A stretch of 64,000 nucleotides of DNA from the NCBI GenBank assembly GCA_015680685.1, contig MNCI01000071.1, positions 250,564 to 314,563 of the forward strand. The letters are read 5' to 3'. Made by a program: the position numbers and the translations under genes. The notes beneath the pieces were generated by a model. That model saw only the letters and a program-made list of their open reading frames with translations. It made no database searches and was not told where the DNA came from. This DNA is from Gnetum montanum. Lineage: Eukaryota > Streptophyta > Gnetopsida > Gnetales > Gnetaceae. Every line of letters begins with the position of its first letter. Position 1 is the first letter of the stretch. Below, piece by piece: positions 57,915 through 64,000 of this stretch.

Positions 57915-60900
57915 CTAGGTGCCCATAACAGGAGGATCATCTCCTTTAGAACCACCAGTGTCAGGGGCCCCTACTGCACTGGGGCCAGCCTCGTGAGTAT
58001 CATCGCCACCCTCATGCTGAGAACACCAAAAACAAACAACCAACATAAAATCAGTAGATGCTAAACATCCTAAACATTATCCAATAAATTAACTTCATGA
58101 AGACAAAACGTTTACCATAGGGGATCCCCCTAAGCCAAACTCCAGTCGACAAAGGATTTCTTCCTCTGGAATGCTGGCCCAATCTGTCCCGTCCAGGCCT
58201 AAGTTAACGTTTGCCAAAGCCTTGCCTTTATCGACTGCTGACCAGGTAGGACGCTTCAGAGGAAATTCACCTACCGACACCTCCCCAGAGGTAGTTGTGA
58301 TGACCCTCTTAGGTGATTCCATCTCCACAGTTGTGTTTTGGGCAAAGGTATCGAAGGCAAAACGCAAACCCAAACCCTCTACAAACATCTCCAGTTGCCG
58401 CTTTTAAATAGATACCTCTTTCAGCAACTTCTTGTACTGATGTTTATGGTTCTTCTCATCCTGACCCCACTTGCGAACCTTGGAAGCGAAAGCCTTCCAA
58501 TCTTGACACTTAAGGTTCAGGAGATCAACTTGGGCTTTGCATTCCACTATTCTCCAGGTCAATGACGCATGACGGTTCAAAAGGTTCCAATACCTTGTGT
58601 ACGTGATCTCCGAGGTTCGCCAAGAACGATCTCCACTTAGTCTAGCAGCGGCGAACTCGTATCGAGCCTTTAAATCGTCGCGCTCCTCTGTTATGGCAGA
58701 GACTTCCTTTTCCTTTTCCTGTATTTGTAGCCACAACTATTCAACAGAACACCTGCAAGTCCACAATGACTTGGCGTTATGCGCAAGGCTTTCTACAACT
58801 CCGTCATAAACAGGCCTTGGCACCTGTTCCACTTCTGGGGAGAGTGTAGTTAGGCTTTCTATACTAAGGCCCTCGGAGGGATCCCATCTTAGTTTAGCAC
58901 CTACTAACGTAGAAAACACGAACATTAAAACGGTACACATAAGACACGAAGCTCCTAACCTTTAAATGATTCATACCTATATCAGGATGGACTTCTCGGA
59001 GATGTTCAATGACTTCTTCCACGATCCCATCCACAAAATTCGACTTACTTGGCATCTTTGACCAAATAAGTGGCTGACGGGTACAGGATGAACTAACCTC
59101 AGCGGTCCCCTTAGGGGGAACCGTCTTCATGGGAACATCCAATCGTACTGCCCTGGTACCGCTGCCTTCATCTAAGCTAAAAACGCGACAATGAATAAAG
59201 AAAATAAAAAAAACAGGAGCCACAATTAATATAATAAAAACCAACTAAAAGCGAAGACATACCCTGATCCTTGTCACCTTCTGGGGGATCGCCCAAATCT
59301 AAGTCACCCTCAAGGAAGCTACTGAACATTTGGTTGATAGCATCCTGGTCGTCTAAGGGTGCAGTTTCAGTAGTCCTCTCCGTTAATAGCTCCGTTCCCC
59401 CACCTTGACTCTTCTCTGGGCTTTCCTCCTCATTGTTTTTCTCAGTGTGCGTATCTTCCTCCTCTCTGATGGTTTCTAAGGCCTGTTTCCTCACTGCCCC
59501 AAACTGACAACAACAACAACACATAAGCAATTGAGGTAAGGGTTATAAATGAACGAAAACGATGCAATAACAAGCGGATGAGCTTCGCTTACCAGGTATC
59601 TTGAAGCGTATCTGCTTCACGCGTGGCTGGTTTATCTCGGCGACTCCCTCCGTGGTGCGTTCAGGTCTTTTTAATCTTGACTTGGCTTCGCCAATGGTTT
59701 TTTTAATAACCCGCTCTGCCCATCTGGCGGTTAAAGGTACATCCGCTGGCTCCACCCCCAGACTGTCCCACGTATGGATGGAACCGCCAGATGATCCCCC
59801 TGTAGTAACAGACACGGACTCATCGATACCTTCTGGGGCATCCTGCGACTTGGCGGTCGCGTACAAGTGTTTGACCCACGGGCGGGAAAGTTGACCCCGA
59901 TCCCTTAGGACAAACTTGTTGTCCGCACGTACCACAAGAAACTCAGCAAAACGGCGAAGATGGCCGGCGAAGAAGGCAAAAGTGAAGTGCAATTGTGCTT
60001 CGATATTTGTGCGCAACTGCACAATCTCCTTACGCATGCCCGCCAACAAAAATTGAGCCCAATTGTACCGCATCCCAGTTTCCAAAATTGTCCGCATGAT
60101 GCATACCGCCTCCACCCCAAAACTCCGCACCTGAGAAAGAGTTTTGGGAAACACCTGTGCTCGAAACAAGGGATGCAATTCGTTCACCTCAACAACCTTT
60201 GGCTTCCCCTGCATTGAGAACCCCTTGGTGCTTTTCATCACACCAAGCCAAGACTCCAGTTCACGGATCATTTGGAGCTCTTTGTGAGATCTGTCTAACA
60301 CTACGGGTAGGCCATCTGCCGGCATGCCAAATAGGTTAGAAAAGAATACGGGCGACAAATGAAACACCACCTTGACATCCTTAATCCAGGTGCTGTACTG
60401 AGAGACAGACTCATTGAAAGAGTCCACGATCCCTATCATTTCCCCAATTGAGACATTAGGGCTTGGCGTCATAAAAATTTCTAGGAGGCCTGCATCATCC
60501 AAGCAACGGGTGAGGGAAGGCGGAGCACGCTTACGTAGCCATTTCTGCGCCTTCTCTACTCCCTTGAACTTCATCGACAAAGTTGCCTCAGTTCGTCTGG
60601 TTGTCATAGGGTCCCCACTCGAGGGTTCATCAACTGTTAAAACAACTTAAAACGACCACATCAACCTCCTAACCCCAAAACAGTTGAACGAATCCACTAA
60701 CACATGTAATAAATGCCACTACTCACCGTTAGTGGTGGATTTCGAGGTGCTACCAAAACTATGAGGGAAGACCGGTCCCTCATCTGTCCAGTCCTCATGC
60801 AGCCATCCACGGGCTTTGCACATCGCAAAAGCTCTAGAAAATTGCTCATGGAAGCGGACCATCGAACCCTTTGTCTGAGCCAATACGGCCCCACGAAGAG

Positions 60901-62325
60901 TGGGAGCCGTCATGAAGGCCTCTAGAGCTGTGCGAGTGAGGGCTATCCCTTCATCTTCAATCAGGGTCCCCCCGGGGTTGGTCCTCGGCCTGCACATAAA
61001 CGCATGTCAAAACTAGGGAACAACATCAAACGGAAATAGGCAAGGCAATGAATGTTTATGGCCCTACCTGGTTATTCTGTACACTGTGCCAGGAGGATTC
61101 TGAAACAGGGTGTGCACGTAGGCAGCTATAAACAAAGTGTTGTTAATATAATCCAACCCTGGTGGCAACAGCTCCCACACACGCGCTAACGGACGTGTTG
61201 ACTTGGGCCCGTGAGTATTACCATCTTCATCAACAAACGGGCCCTCGTCAATGTCTTCCATGAAGACCACAACGCCCTCTACCACTCCCGACAATATTGC
61301 ATCAACTACACTGCGCGCAGTCACCTCATCAAAAAATGATCATATAACCACCTCGAAGTTGGTTAACAGGAAGGCCAGAAATTCGCCAGCACCTTCCCTG
61401 AACTAGACTCCCTTATTATCCACAGTTAGAGCTGGGGGAAGATCGTCATCCTGAACAGGTCCAACCCACGTTAAAACCCCGACGAGCTCAACCACTATGA
61501 GGAAACGTTTGCTGTCCCTGCAACCAATGGCAATGAAATGAAAGTTTACATCACAGCAAAAAATCAAAAAATAATAAACTAACTGTTCAAGCCCAGCGTA
61601 TACGCTGTACACAGCGTACACGCCCGCCAAATCACTTCAAAAAAACTTACGCCCAGCGTATACGCTATACTCAGAGCGTATACACCCGTGACGCACGCTC
61701 CAGCGTATACGCTGTACGGAGCGTGTACGCCGAACAAAACAGCCCGATTCGAACGTAGCATATACGCTGAACTCAGCGTATACGCCGGGCGAACTGCACT
61801 ACAGAAGCGCAACTTAAACCTAGTGTATACGCTACAAAACTCAGCGTCTACGCTAACGCCCGAACCCCACCACGCACAGCGTATACGCTGGACAAACCCT
61901 CAGCGTATACGCCTGAACCCACCGTCAGCGTCAACAGACTACGCCAAAAAGCAATTAGCATGCCAGAGCCAGACGCGTACAGCGTATACGCTGAACAAAC
62001 CCTTGGCATATACGCCGTCGCGAAACACGATTTACGCCAAGAAAATACGCCGAATAACAGGCGAATAAAATGGATGACAGTCTACGCCGCGCAGTGACGC
62101 TGGCATGCATGCCAAAGAAACCCTCAAACCCTCTACACTTGATCGTCTACACCAAGAAACGCAAACAATAACAGAGACAGAGACCAAGGCTTACCCGTAG
62201 GGTGCCACGGGCCAGTCCGACACCTTCGGCCTAGGCAGGCCCTGCAGCATCGCCTCTGTCTCTTCGGCGAAGGTTAGGTCAGAACCCTTCCTCCCCTGGC
62301 CTTCCACTTCCTTGCCCTTGCCCAT
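57915..62325 (-). pseudogene. Antisense eight-exon gene inside element D (1067 codons)
   Basis: Start ATG is at 62325 (MGKGKEVEGQGRKGSDL), stop TAG at 57915-57917. Exons on the minus strand: 62325-62195, 61517-61068, 60989-60727, 60633-59593, 59493-59263, 59171-58977, 58903-58116, 58016-57915. All seven introns have GT-AG ends and the exons join in frame to 3201 bp. Premature stops occur at 61403, 61340 (exon 2), 58737 and 58404 (exon 7), each one transition from Gln, Trp or Arg. Exon 4 (347 codons, open) holds a helical domain with VFFSNLFGMPADGLPVV and TILETGMRYNWAQFLLAGM. Exon 7 is coiled-coil (KEKEVSAITEERDDLKARYE). The C-terminus is acidic/Gly-rich. I see no transmembrane segment. Extra antisense ORFs are known in the Tat lineage; the family here is not identified. 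Decayed, formerly functional gene. Confidence 0.85.
61590..62075. repeat. Palindrome array in intron 1 of the antisense gene
   Basis: About 14 copies of AGCGTATACGCTG, often paired as AGCGTATACGCTG followed by AGCGTATACGCC. Same core as the U3 array at 52382-52910. It lies wholly in intron 1 (61518-62194). Further partial copies (GCGTATATGCC, GCGTAGACACC) lie in the 5' UTR at 62335-62460. Confidence 0.9.
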
Positions 62326-62530
62326 CGCAAAGTGTTTACGCTGACTGTCTTCGGGTTTAGCCTGGCATATACGCTGGGTTTAGTCTGGTGTCTACGCTCA
62401 GGTCTCTTGGCGTCTACGCTTAGGAAGTTCATGCTTACGCTCACACAGGTCGCACCTTACGCTGTCACTGTTGAAAACAGAACAAATGGACCCCTCATCC
62501 TTATATAACACACACTGACGCTGACGCCAC
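62326..62530 (-). promoter_or_regulatory. Promoter and 5' UTR of the antisense gene
   Basis: A TATA box, TATATAAGG, lies at 62507-62499 on the minus strand, followed by GATGAGGGG. Transcription would start near 62470, about 145 bp before the ATG. The 5' UTR has four to five degenerate copies of the GCGTA(T/G)ACGC motif. Upstream sequence (62530-62570) is GC-rich with GGCGGCGTAAGCGGCGG. Confidence 0.6.
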
Positions 62531-62873
62531 CGCCGCTTACGCCGCCATCGCTCCGTTTTTGCCGTTTTGCCTTTTTTTCCTTCTTTTTTGCCGAAATCTA
62601 ACCAAAAAAAATGATGAAATTTTTTTTTAATTAATTAAAATTCAATTTGAGATGAAGTACTGCGTCCTGATTCCTCCATGGACCCCATTTTACACGTTCG
62701 CTTAAATTACAACCGGTGGCTCGGTATGGCCTTAAACTGCCATTCTCCCCATCCGTTCGCGGCCCGGTATGGCCTTAAAATGCCATCTCCTCACCCACTG
62801 ACGGCCCGGTAAGGCCTTAAACTGCCATGCGTCCAGGTGTGACGATAATCCACCATGATATACGTATACACAC
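62531..62873 (+). other. Spacer upstream of element D pol
   Basis: It contains T-rich and A-rich runs (62565-62645) and four copies of the motif GGTATGGCCTTAAACTGCCAT in slightly varying form (62722-62828). That motif shares TTAAACT with the spacer repeats of element C and with 57552-57680. A splice acceptor for a gag-pol transcript could lie here (Ogre elements have an intron between protease and RT) but none is obvious. Confidence 0.5.
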
Positions 62874-64000
62874 TTTGAATTTCTGAAAGACACGGAACGA
62901 TCCCTTCTTGCTCACGCAACTCTCGATTTGTTGACAGGGATAAGCTCAATGGACTGCCCGCAGTTAACCGCACTGTTAACCATTGACGGGCCACACGGCA
63001 CCATTACACGGGACATTGACATAAGCTTCATCAACTTAAGTCCACTGACGGACGACGTGGTCATAGCCTCAACATAGCAAACAACAGACAATTACCAAGG
63101 CATGACAAAGTTTCTTGACATGGAAGCTGAAAACATCACTGAAGACCCGTTAGCTGAAACCCCCATTACCATGCCCGATGGGGAGATCAAAATATTAAAA
63201 TTAAGCACGTTGCTACAACCACACTTGGCACAAAACATCCAGAACGTACTTAGGGAAAACATGAAAGCATTCGCTTGGTCTTATACGGACATGCCTGGGC
63301 TAGATCCTAGGATTATCCAACACAACATCATTCTTGATCCAAAACTAAGACCGGTAAAACAAAAAGCGTGAAAAGTTAGATCCAAGGTGGCGTTGGCAGT
63401 TCGCAATGAGATCACTAAGCTTTATCAAGCTGGTTTCATTCGGGCTGTTGATTACGCCGAATGGGTATCCAACATGGTCATCGTCCCGAAGAAAAACGGA
63501 AGCATCCGCTTATGCATCGACTTCCGAGATCTAAACGTAGCAACCATAAAAGATGACTTTCCCCTGCCCAGCATCGATCAACTCATTGATTCGACCGCCG
63601 GACATGCCTTATTGTCTTTTATGGATGGCTTTTCGGGATATAACCAAATACGCATCAACCCTGAGCACCAACTTCGAACTACCTTCATGACACCATGGGG
63701 AACTTTCTGCTACACTATGATGCCATTCGGTCTCAAAAACATTGGGGCCACGTATCAAAGAGCCATGACATTTATCTTTAGTGATTATATGTTATGGTCG
63801 CTCAATGATTACGTGGATGACATAGTGGTTAAGTCAAAGACAACCGAACAACATGTACAAGACCTCGACCTAGTCTTAAAACGTTGTTTAAAATATGAGC
63901 TAAGACTTAATCCAAAGAAATGTGTTTTCGGCGTCAAAACAGGCAAGATGCTCGGATTCATAGCCTCTGAAGCAGGGATACGAGTAGACCCCGATAAGGT
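62874..64000 (+). pseudogene. Element D pol: linker and reverse transcriptase (runs off the window)
   Basis: The reading frame is open from about 62874 except for TAG at 63075 and TGA at 63369. The pre-RT linker reads FAWSYTDMPGLDPRIIQHNI (63270-63330). RT follows with WVSNMVIVPKKNGSIRLCID, FPLPSIDQLIDSTAGH, SFMDGFSGYNQIRIN, FMTPWGTFCYTMMPFGLKN and the catalytic YVDDIVVKS (about 63811-63837), then LNPKKCVFGV. All catalytic motifs are present; NIGATYQ stands for the usual NAGATYQ. RNase H and integrase lie beyond the window. This is the autonomous-type pol of family 2. Confidence 0.9.

Larger units (their letters stand above)
52335..64000 (+). mobile_element. Element D: family 2 gypsy element carrying an antisense gene; 3' end outside window
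   Basis: It contains a 5' LTR (52335-53577), primer binding site, leader, gag with partial protease (54141-57496), a 5.4-kb block with an eight-exon antisense gene (62325-57915), and the start of RT (62874 onward). It is the least decayed element: long open stretches, many CpG sites and an RT with nearly all motifs intact. The 5 bp left of it are AATAG; the matching right copy lies outside the window. Confidence 0.9.

Noticed and set aside
61579-62068. ORFs with the same AYTL/IRW repeats near 61.6-62.1 kb
   Set aside because: Shadow of the palindrome array in intron 1 of the antisense gene, open in several frames for the same reason.

Overview
The window is plant nuclear DNA made almost entirely of nested LTR retrotransposons. 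I found no convincing single-copy host gene, rRNA, tRNA or CRISPR array. The very large Ty3/gypsy elements of the Tat/Athila branch (one full-length element is about 13.7 kb), the heavy nesting and the massive decay by C-to-T/G-to-A transitions suggest a large-genome seed plant, possibly a gymnosperm. I cannot name the species.

Two gypsy families dominate. Family 1 is Athila-like: tRNA-Asp-type primer binding site, RT motif VFMDDFS, and an extra coiled-coil ORF (called ORF3 here) between pol and the 3' LTR. Its copies are A (1-8960, +, 5' part outside the window), B (9252-15036, +, collapsed by deletions), E (29936-43651, -, complete but decayed) and an LTR piece F (51602-52334, +). Family 2 is Tat/Ogre-like: LTRs start TGAAACACCAC and the primer binding site is TGGCGCTAGAAGGAGGGCC. 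Its copies are G (-, LTR at 27028-28393, gag scattered to 8965), C (15051-23941, +, gag-protease only) and D (52335 to beyond 64000, +, the youngest).

The insertion order on the left half can be read directly. G came first. B inserted into the gag of G (duplication ATAGA/ATAGC), and then C inserted 10 bp away in the same gag (perfect duplication ATTGG). The gag of G therefore reads through three blocks: 25791-23942, 15050-15037 and 9251-8965. The region 43652-51600 is AT-rich debris with a Ty1/copia gag fragment. Element D then sits inside LTR F.

The most interesting object is inside element D. Between gag-protease and reverse transcriptase, on the opposite strand, lies a gene with TATA box (62499-62507), start codon (62325), eight exons with GT-AG introns, stop (57915) and AATAAA (57816-57821). 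The eight exons join in frame to exactly 1067 codons, with only four premature stops, each one transition from a sense codon. A palindromic 12-mer, AGCGTATACGCT, is arrayed in the LTR U3 of D, a related ACGCT motif in its leader, and the 12-mer again in intron 1 and the 5' UTR region of this antisense gene. In family 1, ORF3 is likewise an independent transcription unit, with U3-like motifs, a TATA box and a 5' UTR intron of its own, but on the sense strand. The two extra proteins share a similar layout (a helical domain, then a coiled coil) and may be related. The two families thus appear to carry an analogous accessory gene with its own promoter, in opposite orientations.
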